Assembly (NCBI GenBank): GCA_030295235.1
Contig: AP026136.1
Span: forward strand, 868,001-932,000
Direction of reading: 5' to 3'
Source of the DNA: Fistulifera solaris
Lineage: Eukaryota; Bacillariophyta; Bacillariophyceae; Naviculales; Stauroneidaceae
DNA length: 64,000 nt
In this document: positions 1 to 10,509 of the stretch, one piece after another
How the letters are laid out: every line of letters begins with the position of its first letter
How positions within the stretch are numbered: the stretch's first letter is position 1
The notes under the pieces: generated by a model
The model's input: only the letters and a program-made list of their open reading frames with translations
The model's database searches: none
What the model was told of the DNA's origin: nothing
Made by a program: the position numbers and the translations under genes

Positions 1-1
1 C

Positions 2-262
2 AGCAAAAGCGTTTCGGAGTTGTTGTCATTAAAGGTAGAAGGCCAGGTCGTAGTGGCGAAATGGCGCATGAACGGCAGGTTACGACTACCCTGGAAGCCG
101 TGGATGCCCGAAGTTACGGGGACGACGACTTATTATACGGATATGAACGGTCTGATCTGTCTACACGAAGAGGAGTGGGATATATCTGTATTCAGAGCTT
201 TTCTTCAAACGTTGTGGCCACAGGCCGGAGAACTGATATGGGGCAAGAAAACAGGCACTTAA
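2..262 (+). CDS. C-terminal fragment, NTF2/SnoaL-like (DUF2358-type) protein
   Basis: The reading frame is open from the left edge to a stop at 260-262, so only the last ~86 residues are present. The segment around 80-210 has the pattern PW-P, then G-x-x-x-Y, then DMNGLI, then H, then WDIS followed by a hydrophobic helix. This is the usual ending of DUF2358/SnoaL-like NTF2-fold proteins found in algae and plants, often in plastids. A second frame (61-318) is also open, but it shows no recognisable pattern. The rest of the gene lies outside the window, so substrate and location cannot be judged. Confidence 0.5.
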   Translation, partial: SKSVSELLSLKVEGQVVVAKWRMNGRLRLPWKPWMPEVTGTTTYYTDMNGLICLHEEEWDISVFRAFLQTLWPQAGELIWGKKTGT

Positions 263-847
263 CCGCCGCGTGGCTTGACTTTCCATCTTCTTATTGCACA
301 GTACCAGAATCACGTTGACCTATTATAACTATTGCACTCGAGAAAGGGTGAACGCAAAAAATAATGTAATCATTTTTTAGAGCACGTCTACTTTGTTTGC
401 TACGAGGAAGATCTGCGACTCGAAAACTGGGATTTCGTAGTGCCAATCAGAATATGAAGCAGTTGTCTATAGACAGGCTCTCTAGCTATTGATGGGATAC
501 GAATGTGAAACCTAAACCGCTAAACAGGTAAACAGGATCGGATCTTCAACGTTCGATCGTCACTCGTCCGTCGCAAACGGGGTGATAATGACGCCAAATT
601 CGTGACAAGGATTCCCATTTGAAATTTGGTCGTTTTGCGTTTGTCCTTTGTCGGTGTCCGTCGGTGAGACATGCACCGCACAATCGCCCCGACGACTTTC
701 AAAAAAAAGTTCAACGATTTTGTGTTGCTTCTATTCGTGGAATGATTGCCCACCATTTTATCAAAATATCTCCCCCATATGCCAGCAGAGCATGATATAG
801 GTGCAAAAAGATTATTTATAGGCCTAGAAACATTTCTGGTGAATTAC
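263..847. other. Intergenic: 3' end of first gene and 5' region of FCP1
   Basis: About 585 bases with no convincing gene. The part just before the phosphatase is AT-rich. An in-frame ATG at 779 would add 23 residues to the next protein, but these have no domain character. Confidence 0.5.
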
Positions 848-2920
848 ATGACGACTGAAAATATTGTCGGCTTCGTCGAACTGCCCAGTGCCACTGACAA
901 GCTGCACTGCTGGAAAGTTCGAAATGGTTCATCGGTGCGAGTAGGGGAAACAATAGGTCTTATCAGTAAAAATGCAAATGAGTCCGGTGCGGGTGCGAAC
1001 ACGAGCAACTTGGAAGTCAGCGTAGTCAAGTCGCACAAACGTCCTAAGCGACGGATGCGACCCGGAGACACGGTCGTCGCGACTTTCGAGGTGACGACGA
1101 CAGCAGACAGCATAACAACAAACAGTGCCGTAGAGAGCGCATCGGCCAGTGAGCCCAAGCAAGATTTGTGCCCGCTCATTTGCAGTACCGACGGAATTTT
1201 ACGAATAGGAAGGCCCCCTAGCACGACTGAAGGACAGAATTCTGCTACCATCATAGGATACATTGTCAAATGTTTGCATCCGACGGTGATCGAGGGATTG
1301 TGTGCCGTTTGCGGGAATTCTATGGAGCTGCTGACATCAAACAAACAAGCTTACTCACCGGAGAAAGTCGACGACTCTGTCAACATGTCGCGTGTGACTG
1401 TTGCGGGGGTGACGGTCACCATTAGCGAATCCGAAGGACAGCGGATGGCAGAGGAAGATGCCGAACGACTACGGAGTCAAAGGAAGCTTTCGCTGGTATT
1501 GGATCTCGATCATACACTGGTGCATGCGACGAACGATGTTCGCGCTCAACAGTACTTGCACCGCGAAGACGTTCGAAATTTGGTGCTGCCCATGATAACA
1601 GTTTCGGAAAGTGGACACGAGCAGGCAATGCTGAAAAATAATTTTTGGATGCAGCAGCACTTTGTTAAACTGAGGCCTCATGTGAAAGAATTCTTGGAGA
1701 TGGCCCTGGCTTTGTACGAAGTTGGAGTTTACACTGCTGGAACGAGGGAATATGCCGAACAAATAACAATTATGTTGGCTCGGCATTTAGTGGGAGCGAC
1801 GAGAGACCAACCCGATCTCGAACATTTGCGCTACCAGGTACAATCTGCCGAAAGTGAATTTGCACGACACGAAGCAAAGAGTGGCGGAAACACTGATCAA
1901 GCACATGATGCCGACCACGCTGATGAGCAAGGAAACCAAGCAGCTGAAACTACAGATGGTAAGAGCAGAAAGCGAAAGCGAGTGACATTTACAGCTTCAA
2001 AGATGGATGAAAAGACGGATGGTGTAACGGCTGGAAAGATGGCTGAAATGAAACAAGAGCTAGAAGGGGTGGAGCGATTGGAAGCCGAGGCACAAGAAAT
2101 GAGGCAAAAGCTTTTCGGCAGCCGCGTAGTATCGAGAACAGATGTCGGAGATCTAGGTAGAGACGTAAAAAGTTTGAAGCGTGTTTTCCCCTGCGGAGGA
2201 ACGATGGCGGTAGTCGTTGATGATCGCGAAGATGTCTGGGCAAATGCTGGCGAGGTGGCAGCATCAACTCGCAAAGGTGAACCTCCTGAGAATTTGCTTT
2301 TGGTGCGACCTTACCACTGGCATAGATTTGTTGGATATGCCGACGTAAATAATGCAGCTGGTTTCGATTTGACTAGATCCCAAAATGAAGGCGATGACGA
2401 GTCTGATGAACAACTTCTCTGGACGTCTGACATTCTGAAACGACTGCACACTCGTTTCTATGCCAAAAATACTGAAGACAAAGACAAAACAGTCGCTGAT
2501 GTTCTACGAAGCATGCGTCAAGAAGTGTTGCTAGGTGGTTCTCTTGTTTTATCTGGCTTAATACCTCTACATAAACAAAAAGGCGAATCCAATGGACCAC
2601 GTCCTGCAGTCATCCGATACGCCGAAAGTCTTGGTGCAAAAGTGCTTCCGAACGTCACCAGCCATACCACTCACGTCGTGGCAGCCAAAGATGGTACCGA
2701 CAAAATTCTCGCTGCGCGGCAAATCCCCGGATGTTTTGTCGTGAAAGCGTCATGGCTCATGGAATGCATATGGACTTTGAAAAGAAGCGATGAAGGAAAG
2801 CACTTGTTGGGTCCTCCACCGCAAAAGAAGCTTGCGGATTTGCCCGCTAATGATAGCGACGACGACGACGACGATGATTTGGTAGCAGAACTGGAGAACG
2901 AGTTGTTAAACGAGGATTGA
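848..2920 (+). CDS. FCP1-type RNA polymerase II CTD phosphatase
   Basis: Predicted nuclear Ser/Thr phosphatase that removes phosphate from the C-terminal heptad repeats of RNA polymerase II so the enzyme can be recycled. From the ATG at 848 the protein is 690 residues. The N-terminus (about 1-110) resembles the lipoyl-like domain of FCP1. The FCPH catalytic domain begins near residue 219 with DLDHTLVH, the DxDxT signature whose first Asp is the phosphoryl acceptor. The later VVDDREDVW supplies the second acidic pair. A Lys/Arg-rich insert (KSRKRKRV, a likely nuclear signal) splits the domain. A BRCT domain occupies about 560-650 and ends in VKASWLMECI. The tail is acidic (a run of Asp), as in FCP1 proteins that bind TFIIF. 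ATG 779 is an alternative start. The gene ends five bases from the convergent ZIP gene. There are no introns. Confidence 0.93.
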   Translation: MTTENIVGFVELPSATDKLHCWKVRNGSSVRVGETIGLISKNANESGAGANTSNLEVSVVKSHKRPKRRMRPGDTVVATFEVTTTADSITTNSAVESASASEPKQDLCPLICSTDGILRIGRPPSTTEGQNSATIIGYIVKCLHPTVIEGLCAVCGNSMELLTSNKQAYSPEKVDDSVNMSRVTVAGVTVTISESEGQRMAEEDAERLRSQRKLSLVLDLDHTLVHATNDVRAQQYLHREDVRNLVLPMITVSESGHEQAMLKNNFWMQQHFVKLRPHVKEFLEMALALYEVGVYTAGTREYAEQITIMLARHLVGATRDQPDLEHLRYQVQSAESEFARHEAKSGGNTDQAHDADHADEQGNQAAETTDGKSRKRKRVTFTASKMDEKTDGVTAGKMAEMKQELEGVERLEAEAQEMRQKLFGSRVVSRTDVGDLGRDVKSLKRVFPCGGTMAVVVDDREDVWANAGEVAASTRKGEPPENLLLVRPYHWHRFVGYADVNNAAGFDLTRSQNEGDDESDEQLLWTSDILKRLHTRFYAKNTEDKDKTVADVLRSMRQEVLLGGSLVLSGLIPLHKQKGESNGPRPAVIRYAESLGAKVLPNVTSHTTHVVAAKDGTDKILAARQIPGCFVVKASWLMECIWTLKRSDEGKHLLGPPPQKKLADLPANDSDDDDDDDLVAELENELLNED

Positions 2921-2925
2921 CGAGC

Positions 2926-3834
2926 TCAGAGCTCGGAATGGTGGCTTTTCCCGGTGTGGTCGTGCTCTTCGATGTAGGAAACCATGTATAGAAACGCGAT
3001 TCCTGTCACGAAACTTGCTAGTTGCATTGCCCGGAATGAACCAGGGTGCTCTTCTTCCAACACTTCCGGGAGCAGAGTCGTTGCAGCTAGGTAGAGAAAT
3101 CCGCCAGCCGTTACGAGCAGCAAGATATCAACATCCCACTCTTCCGATAGATACAAAGCCGAAGCCGTTCCGAGAAAAGCCGCCACGGCCGTAACAAACT
3201 GTGCCGCAATAGCTTGGTTTCGACTATAACCCGCTCGCACCAGCGTACAAAAATCTCCCAATTCGTGCGGAACTTCATGAAACAATACCGACACGGAGGC
3301 GAGCCCTCCTCGGCTCCGTAATAACTCCCCAATGGATAACGTAGACGCTGCTTTGCCGTAGACTGCATAACTCGCTCCGATCGCGAGACCGTCGGTAAAA
3401 TTATGAAGGGCATCGGCAGCCAAGTTCAACAGAACCGTAGATTGATGTAGTTCTCTGTGACCATGCTTTTGATTATCACTGTGATCGTGATGATGTTTTC
3501 CTGGATCCAATGCGCGAATGAGCATATCCGCCGCCAAAAATACAGTAAAACCGCACAACACCCACAGACCGGCCTCGCCGTGCGATGATGATGATTCTTC
3601 ATGCCGATGTTGATGCTCGTGATGCTGATGATGATCATGATCATGACCTAATGTGTGAAGAAAAACATCTCCCAGCAAACCTCCCGCACTCATAGCTTGT
3701 CCCAGGGAGAGATATTTGGACTGACCGCCTTCGCCGGCCCCGTAACTCGGAAACAACAGCAATATTACATTCGGAACGAGACTAATGAATCCTGTGGAAA
3801 GCAGCGCAGCTGCTGCGATGCTGGAATTTATCAT
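2926..3834 (-). CDS. ZIP family (SLC39) zinc transporter, ZIP7/ZIP13-like
   Basis: Multi-pass membrane protein of 302 residues predicted to move Zn2+ (possibly Fe or Mn) into the cytosol from outside or from a secretory compartment. The signature motifs are present: HNFTDG in TM4 and HEVPHE in TM5, which form the metal site of the LIV-1 branch. Two His-rich stretches (HDHDHHQHHEHQHRHEE and a later KHHHDH) lie in the loops, as in ZIP7/ZIP13 of the ER/Golgi. The length is typical for a short ZIP7/13 type. It starts at ATG 3834 and is intronless. It is convergent with FCP1 and divergent from the secreted Cys-rich gene, with which it shares a 470-bp upstream region. Confidence 0.93.
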   Translation of the reverse strand: MINSSIAAAALLSTGFISLVPNVILLLFPSYGAGEGGQSKYLSLGQAMSAGGLLGDVFLHTLGHDHDHHQHHEHQHRHEESSSSHGEAGLWVLCGFTVFLAADMLIRALDPGKHHHDHSDNQKHGHRELHQSTVLLNLAADALHNFTDGLAIGASYAVYGKAASTLSIGELLRSRGGLASVSVLFHEVPHELGDFCTLVRAGYSRNQAIAAQFVTAVAAFLGTASALYLSEEWDVDILLLVTAGGFLYLAATTLLPEVLEEEHPGSFRAMQLASFVTGIAFLYMVSYIEEHDHTGKSHHSEL

Positions 3835-4304
3835 TTATATAAAGTCTTTTATAGATGCAAATAATAAGATTTTGATTTGATGCCTATGGTCTTCGAGAAA
3901 ATAGTCTTTTTGCAGTCGAGGCTGGTGTTTTTTCGAGCAGCATCGCAATAAAAAAAAAGTGTTGAGTGTTCCTCAACGGTCTTTTCTTGGGTGCAGAGCG
4001 CAGACAATGGATCCTTGGATCCTTAAAACCGGTACGATCTTTGTAGGCCCGTTAAGCACCTAAACCTTACAGTACTATTTTTTTCAAATCACTTATCACA
4101 TGCACTATGCACTGTGAAAGGTGCGAGAAATTGTGTACTTCCACGTAGGCCCCCGTAAAGAAATGTACCAAGCAGAGGTACGTTCCCGTGTCTCCCTGTT
4201 CGTTTCACGAGTGTGGTCCGAGTACCGTAGGGAGAAACCCACGGTTTTCTTTCATAATTATTTTATTTTCAAACAATTCCGCCTCGTGGCTCGTGGCCAT
4301 CGCG
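3835..4304. promoter_or_regulatory. Shared divergent 5' region (ZIP and Cys-rich secreted gene)
   Basis: Roughly 470 bases between two divergent start codons with no coding signal of their own. It contains a GGATCCTTGGATCC-type inverted repeat near 4010-4022 and AT-rich tracts (3945-3960). No known regulatory site is claimed. Confidence 0.35.
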
Positions 4305-6532
4305 ATGATTACAAAATCATCGACGATGAGTTACTTCTTACATCTAATATTGGCCTGGATATTCTTATCAATTGTACAAGCGGGCGAGCCATGCTCGGAA
4401 AAGGGATGTTTCACGCGCGAGACCATCCAGGTTTTCAAAACATTCATCGGGAATCGCCTTTTTAACGGTCGCCGCTTGTTTACTCGGATGGAAGCTTGTT
4501 TCGAAAAGCACGTGGCCGATGGTATTGACATGATGACTGTATCCGATACGTATTGGAGTAAGCTTGTTGCTTACGGAGTGCAAAAAGGGATTGAAGGCGA
4601 TTCGTGGCCCGGATTCATCGGCTTTATTGAAGACAAGCCAACGCCACTGATCGCCAAACGAAATCTCAAAAAGTTTCCCAGCTACCCTCCAGAATCGGCG
4701 AATATCACAGTTCTCGAGCCTTGTAATACTGTTTCTAACTGGGCATTTCATCAGGCTATGCTCGAATTGTGCGAAAGCACTTTGTGGTCTTCCGAAAACG
4801 AAAAAGTATGGTTTACCGGATTGATTCGAGCGTTCCATTTCATGGGGCCAGGAAGTATCTTCATGCATGCCTCCGGAACGCAAATCGGCGGAGTAGCGGA
4901 CAACGAAAGTATACGACAACTGGCGTTTTGGTATTTGCAATATGGCCTGCAAGAGTTGCCCTATGATCCCGTCATTCACGATCTTCGTGAGGACCCCGCT
5001 CCGCAAACAGCTCTAGAAGTGATTCAGAATTTGAACGAAATGTTTTTGAGTGAGCCGGTGACTACTTGGCAGCAGACAATTTTAGATTATGGTACACCTG
5101 CGTAAGTACAAACAATTATTCTTTCTATGATCTAGCGACATTCAAGTTACTAATGACTTTGGCCGTTACGGAAAGGTATGAGAGCACATTCTCGGCCACG
5201 GCTATTGCCATCCTTCACACAATTTTTTATCGTTCTCAAACAGTTGAAAAGCTGACGGACATTTTGGTTGGGTTACTCGTCGCTGGAGAAGACCTTGCTT
5301 TTATTAAAGAGCGCTTCAGTCCGACTGTACGCGAAGCCATTTTGCACCAAAATACCAATATAAGTCCTCTCGATCGACTTCAGCTCCTTTTACAGTTTAC
5401 AGGATTGATGACAAAAATGGTAAGTGCGAGACCAGCCACTTCGACGTTCGAGAATTTTCGTGACTAAAAGCATTTCTGCTTAATAAACCAGATTTGGGCA
5501 TTTTACTGGCAGGAAGACACCATTGTTGGTGGCCACTTGACTCGACGCTGGGACAATATCCTGGGTTCGGCGGTCACACCCTTGGTCAATGCTCTATCAA
5601 ATGCCATGACTGGATTCGATCGAAGCAAAGGTCTTGCTCTGCAACTATCTCAGAATGCATACCCAGGCGATATTCGTTGCAACCGACGCCAACCACACAG
5701 CAAGTGGCACGAAATTGCTGCGAATGGACTGGTAGATATTGCGTTTGCAGCAAACAACATGAACCGCATTCTTACAGGGCGTACTCTCAATCGTTTGCTG
5801 CCAACATCGGTGAATGCTGTCGTGCAGTGCTTCGAACGTGGCTGGTCGGCTCAAAGCAACAATCCGACCGACGACGCTCTATTCTCTTCCTCTTCTCAAG
5901 ACGCTCTCCTTGGAGGAATTCTTGAAGAGTGCGCCGCTCCAAATATGTTTGATTTGGGCCAATTCCTCTCATGTCTGACCGGCAAAGTCGTCCAGCTCAG
6001 CAAAACCACTAAGGAATCGACTCCTCAATTAGAGCAGTGCCTCGTCGATCACAGCTGCATCATGCTCGACGGTACAGATCTTAATACAACTCGATTTCAT
6101 GACTGTTTGTTTGGTGAAGACAACGCTCCTTGCAAATCGTTTGTGTCACCGTCAGCGACAGCGAACCAAGAACAATGTTTGACGAGATGCAGCACTGACT
6201 ATCTTTGCGCGATGACTTGTCTTCAGGTTGACTTCTCACCGTGGTTGAGTCAGACAATAAGTTGTGCTAACGTTCTCTCCATGTCCAATCCAGCCGGCGC
6301 AGCGGTTGCTGATTGCCAAAAACAATATCGAGGTGACACGAATACAGCAGCTGCTTTGTTGACAATGCTGAAACGATTTGCTTCCGTCTCTCAGAATTCA
6401 TGTTGGAAGGAACACGAAATCGTACTGAGAAAGTTCGCAACAGCCAAGGCGTGTTTTGGCGGATGCCGCAAAGCCGATGACGAAATACCGGTAGATTTTC
6501 CTTGCGTCATTCAATGCATAGCGCTCTCTTAA
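4305..6532 (+). CDS. Secreted Cys-rich protein of unknown family, three exons
   Basis: I do not recognise a family. The first in-frame ATG (4305) opens a signal peptide whose hydrophobic core is LHLILAWIFLSIVQA (cleavage near AGEPC). The mature protein of about 670 residues is rich in Cys, especially in the last 200 residues, where C-x(3)-C spacings recur (CSTDYLCAMTC, CFGGCRK, CVIQC). Exons: 4305-about 5091, about 5136-5419 and 5492-6532. The second intron (5420-5491, GTAAGT...CCAG, 72 nt) is clear and in phase. The first is ambiguous: a GTACAC donor at 5092 keeps the frame (44 nt), while the better GTAAGT at 5102 (34 nt) would need one base removed. With the first model the total is 703 residues. 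Likely extracellular or endomembrane; function unknown. Confidence 0.7.
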
Positions 6533-6674
6533 GTGTAACTGTGCCTGTTTGGTCCTGACTTCGATTCTGTATAAAGTCAAGGCTGTTATGTGATTCCCAT
6601 CCCGACCGTATTATCAGCGACAAATAGCAAGAAGCAGGAGTGCCGGGGCTACTTTCATTGCATTGACGCAAATG

Positions 6675-7301
6675 CTAATGGTCGTCCGATTGAAACTGAA
6701 CCCCCATCTCCTTCATAATATCTTCTAAATGTCTTTCAATCCGTTTTGCTTCTAGTATATCCCCCTTGGTGACTGCTGCATTCAAATCGAGCCGAAGCCG
6801 TTCCAAAGTATCTTCTGGTTTTGTTTGCCCAGCCACTTCTACGAAATCCAATGTAGGTAGCTTCAGCCACGGGAGAGGATCCGTTTGAACAGCTCGATCC
6901 GAGTCCTGCATAGAGAAACCGGAGCGATTGTATCCAGACCCATCTTTTAGAAAAGCACCCAGCCCCGACTTCTTTTCTTTCCCATTCAATAGCTGGCTAA
7001 TCCATCCGTTCGCGGCAAAAGCAAGAAACAAGGCCACTATCAACACCAACGGGACGAACCCATCCGGTACAAGTAAAGGATCCTCTACAGACGAACTTGG
7101 TAATGCAGGAGCAATTCTCTGATTGGGCGCTAACCTAGCGGCCGTTCTCCGCGGCGGAGAATGGGTAAACTGGAAATCGGGCCTTGTTGAATATGTCCCT
7201 TGGTGAAAGCTAATCCAGGCAGCGGTGGTCTCGGCATTCAGAGTCACCCCAACGATCAACAACCACAACGAAACACCAGTGAATCGCAGCAGCTTCGTCA
7301 T
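6675..7301 (-). CDS. Putative plastid membrane protein with UVR-like C-terminus
   Basis: The 208-residue protein starts at ATG 7301 with a signal peptide (core SLWLLIVGVTL) followed by a Ser/Thr/Arg-rich stretch, consistent with secretory or plastid routing, although the A/F junction motif is imperfect (TTAAW). A single strong transmembrane helix (FVPLVLIVALFLAFAANGW) lies near 84-102. The last 45 residues (LERLRLDLNAAV ... EAKRIERHLEDIMKEM) are a charged helical pair resembling the UVR domain seen in UvrB/C and in plastid executer and Clp-adaptor proteins. The UVR call is by eye and tentative. The gene is convergent with the Cys-rich gene and read in the same direction as the anthranilate synthase gene at 7620-10509, which lies upstream of it. 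Confidence 0.6.
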   Translation of the reverse strand: MTKLLRFTGVSLWLLIVGVTLNAETTAAWISFHQGTYSTRPDFQFTHSPPRRTAARLAPNQRIAPALPSSSVEDPLLVPDGFVPLVLIVALFLAFAANGWISQLLNGKEKKSGLGAFLKDGSGYNRSGFSMQDSDRAVQTDPLPWLKLPTLDFVEVAGQTKPEDTLERLRLDLNAAVTKGDILEAKRIERHLEDIMKEMGVQFQSDDH

Positions 7302-7619
7302 TATTATTATATGCTTAAAGCGTACGGAATAGTTGATTATTGAAGAGTAAAACTAATACTCCGTAATACAGTAATAATAATATTGCCGCTTGATTGCAGC
7401 ATGGCAACCTTTGGACCACCATTGTCACACCGTCACACGAATAGGACCGTATGACCGTATGGCTCGAAAAGAATAGACCGTATTTGGTATCGTTACATAC
7501 GATTTCGATTGCAACATATTATCTATTATAGAGTTGTAACTGTGCTTGACAAACGCTAAATATGTCAAATTGATGTAGTCGTAACTATCTTCAAACTGAT
7601 TAAGCGACGAGGAGTCACC
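7302..7619. other. Intergenic between two minus-strand genes
   Basis: About 318 bases, AT-rich, with TAATAATAATAT-type tracts near 7370-7382. No gene seen. It should hold the promoter of the 7301 gene and the terminator of the anthranilate synthase gene. Confidence 0.4.
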
Positions 7620-10509
7620 TTACACTTCAAAGTTCAAACAATTCTTGAGTAGCCTCACAAGACCATCTTTTCCAGAGGCAGATTCACGAAGCCCGAGTCC
7701 TTGTTTCAACTCAATGAGCTCTTCCTCCGTCAGATTCTCCAACTGTAACCGCCCCGCCGCTAACTCTTCACTCTTGTGCGTAAACAGAGTCATCCTGACA
7801 ACCAGCTCACTCTTGGATCCAGTCTGTGATATTCCTGCAGCAGAGCATCTCTGTTGCAATCGCGAAACATCCATGCCTTCGAAAGCAGCAACAATTTCAG
7901 CCCCAGATCGCTTCGGAGTATCTTCATCGGAGTATCGAAGATAGGCCAAGGCATTTTGCAAAATAGCCATTCCATGCGCTGGACTTGTCAAAATTGATTC
8001 TGGGTGAAATTGGACGGCCGCAAACGGAAGGGTTTTGTGCTTGATACCCATTACAATACCATCATCGCTGAGAGCAGTCACTTCCAGACATGAAGGAAGA
8101 CGTTCCCTAATACCATGAAGAGAGTGATACCGAGCCACTTCGAACGTATCGGGAAGCCCCGTAAATATGCTTCGAGCCTCTTTTCCGGGGTAAGTTAAAC
8201 TGACAGGTGAAGGTTTTCCATGCATCGGGTAGCCCAAGACACCCAGTGAGCCACCAAAATGCTCCACCATACCTTGAAGACCAAGACAGACACCAAATGC
8301 CGGTATCCTGTGCTTTACTAAAAATTCAATCGTATTCGACAACCCAAAGTCAGACGGATTACCAGGTCCAGGTGACAAGACGACCATGTCGGGCTTCTGT
8401 CCCTTAGCAATCAATGACTCCATGGTGGAAAGGGCAGATGCACCGCTGCGAAGTGTTCTTACTGTAGCTCCTGTTTGTCGCAAGTAGTTGCCCAACGTGT
8501 GCACGAATGAGTCCTCATGATCGACTAAAATAACCGACTTGCCTTGGCCGGGTCGTTGTCGATCCAACTTGGCGACCTTGGCTTGGGCAGCAGCCTCTGC
8601 ACTATCTTCGGGGCCGTCTTGAACGATCGCATCAATCATAGCCGACGCTTTCAATTCGGTCTCGAGTTCTTCGGCCACTGGGTTCGAGTCGTACAACAAC
8701 GTGGCACCCGCACGAACTTCTGCCACGCCGTTCTTCACACGCACCGTTCGTAGCGTAAGACCTGTATTCAATCCTCCGTCGAAACCAACCATGCCCACTG
8801 CACCGCCGTACCAGTGGCGGGGTGATCGTTCATTGTCTTCGACAAATTGAATGGCCCAGGTTTTGGGCGCACCCGTCACCGTCACGGCCCACGTATGACA
8901 CAAAAATGCATCCAGTGCATCAAATTCTGGACGAAGATATCCTTCCACATGATCCACAGTGTGAATCAAACGCGAATACATTTCAATTTGTCGACGTCCA
9001 ATCACTTGTACTGAACCAGGTTCGCAAATACGAGACTTGTCGTTTCGATCCACATCGGTACACATGGTAAGCTCGCTTTCTTCCTTAGCATTCATCATGA
9101 GTGATTTGACACGTTGTGCATCTTCCAAGGCATCCGCGCCACGTGCTACGGTACCAGAAATGGGACATGTTTCGACGCGAATAGCTCCCGGTCGATAGTC
9201 ATTGTCTTCAGTAGCTTCACAACGGACAAACATTTCCGGACTGGCGCCAACCAAATACTCTTGTTCCCCCAAATTTATCAAAAAAACCGTAAGGGGCTGG
9301 ATTGCGGGCACGAAGTCGCCGAAACAATTTGGAGGGAGGAGTCTCGGCACCGAGCTTTTCGCGAAAGGTCTGCGACAGGACGGCTTCAAACAAGTTTCCC
9401 ACGGCAAACTCCCGCTTCGCTTTCTCCACACTTGCCGCAAATTCACTGACCGGTGTATCTCGGGGTGTAAAATTCGGCGTTTTTGTTTCGTCAAACGGTG
9501 CAAAGGGGATCGCTTCAGTTGTGCGTGGCAATCCCCGCGTCGATTTCCCATTCACGCTGAAATCGTACGACACCGTCCACGAATCCCGTTTATCTTGATC
9601 GACAACAACAATTTTATCGGGTAAATACAACACCAAATCTCGTTGATCGTCGTCGCGCTGTTGCTTCAAGTCGATGGGCTCAAATTGGAAGGTCAGATCA
9701 TAGCCAAAGGCCCCGTAAAATCCCAATTGTCGACAATCTCCTTTATACGCAAAGAGATCGACCAAAGCACGAACAATCGAAAACAAAGAGGGTTGTCGAC
9801 TACGATCTTCTTCACTAAATGATCCCACTTCAGGAGGAGGGACTACTTTCGCTTGAATGGTCTTGGCGATGGCCTTTCCGGACCCATTTAAGGGTGCTTC
9901 TTCCACAACTTCAATAGCACTCAGTAACCCATCGCGTTTCATTTGCTGCAATGCTTCTTGCACGGCGGGCATGAGCACATCACCACGTTCATTCAACGAA
10001 CGAATGTGACAATCGGCGCCTCGTCCAGATATTTCCAACGGCGGATCGACGAATCCCAACGACCAACGTGCGTATCTACCGGGGAATTCGTAGCTACTCA
10101 TGAGTAAAACGCCCTTCTTTTCGTCAAGTTGATCCATGAGTTCTTCCATGACGGTCATACTATTGATTTCATCGTTCACGTTGGTGGTGGTGGTGGTGGT
10201 GGTGGTGGTGGTCGTCGTCGTCGTCGTCGCGTACGGCAAAGGCTCGACGGTGGCGGTGATTTGCACACCGCCTTGGCTCGTATACTCTCCTCCCATGGGA
10301 CGCACCGGAGGTGCCCCCAACGACAAATTGCGTCGTGCGGCATCTTGACTGGCAGTAGCAACACCACGACCTCCCTGTTTTGGAACAATCACGGCTTCGG
10401 TAGACGATTGTGCGACGGACGTCTGTAACACTCGTGGTGTGTGATGAGGAATGACAAAGGCGTCCGCGTGAAATGTAAGGAGTGATACGATGGCCCAAAA
10501 TCGGATCAT
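7620..10509 (-). CDS. Plastid anthranilate synthase, TrpE-TrpG fusion with C-terminal SAP repeats
   Basis: Commits chorismate to tryptophan: chorismate + Gln to anthranilate. Reading on the minus strand, a signal peptide with ADAF|VIP (ATG 10509) fits a plastid presequence. A long Thr tract follows, then TrpE (component I), including [12 protein letters not shown] and DRNDKSRIC and ending near [11 protein letters not shown] TrpG glutamine amidotransferase follows, with catalytic FGVCLGLQ and the HPES dyad. After about residue 880 there are two SAP-like helical units ([21 protein letters not shown] and [16 protein letters not shown]), unusual for this enzyme. The frame changes inside the A7 run at 9280-9286. 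Dropping one base joins PYGF to [17 protein letters not shown] and gives 962 residues. The feedback-site region has LLMSS as in bacterial TrpEG fusions. No introns. Confidence 0.93.
10182..10229 (+). repeat. GGT/GTC trinucleotide microsatellite (poly-Thr coding)
   Basis: A run of about nine GGT units followed by GTC units on the plus strand. On the coding (minus) strand it specifies an uninterrupted stretch of about 16 Thr between the transit peptide and TrpE domain. Such tracts vary easily in length. Confidence 0.9.

Noticed and set aside
844-1344. 166-codon minus-strand frame inside FCP1
   Set aside because: Overlaps the conserved FCP1 N-terminus and has no domain.
4368-5006. 212-codon minus-strand frame inside the Cys-rich gene
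   Set aside because: Shadow frame; the plus-strand gene has signal peptide, splice sites and Cys spacing.
10129-10428. Gly/Arg-rich plus-strand frame over the GGT repeat
   Set aside because: Low-complexity artefact of the Thr-coding microsatellite.
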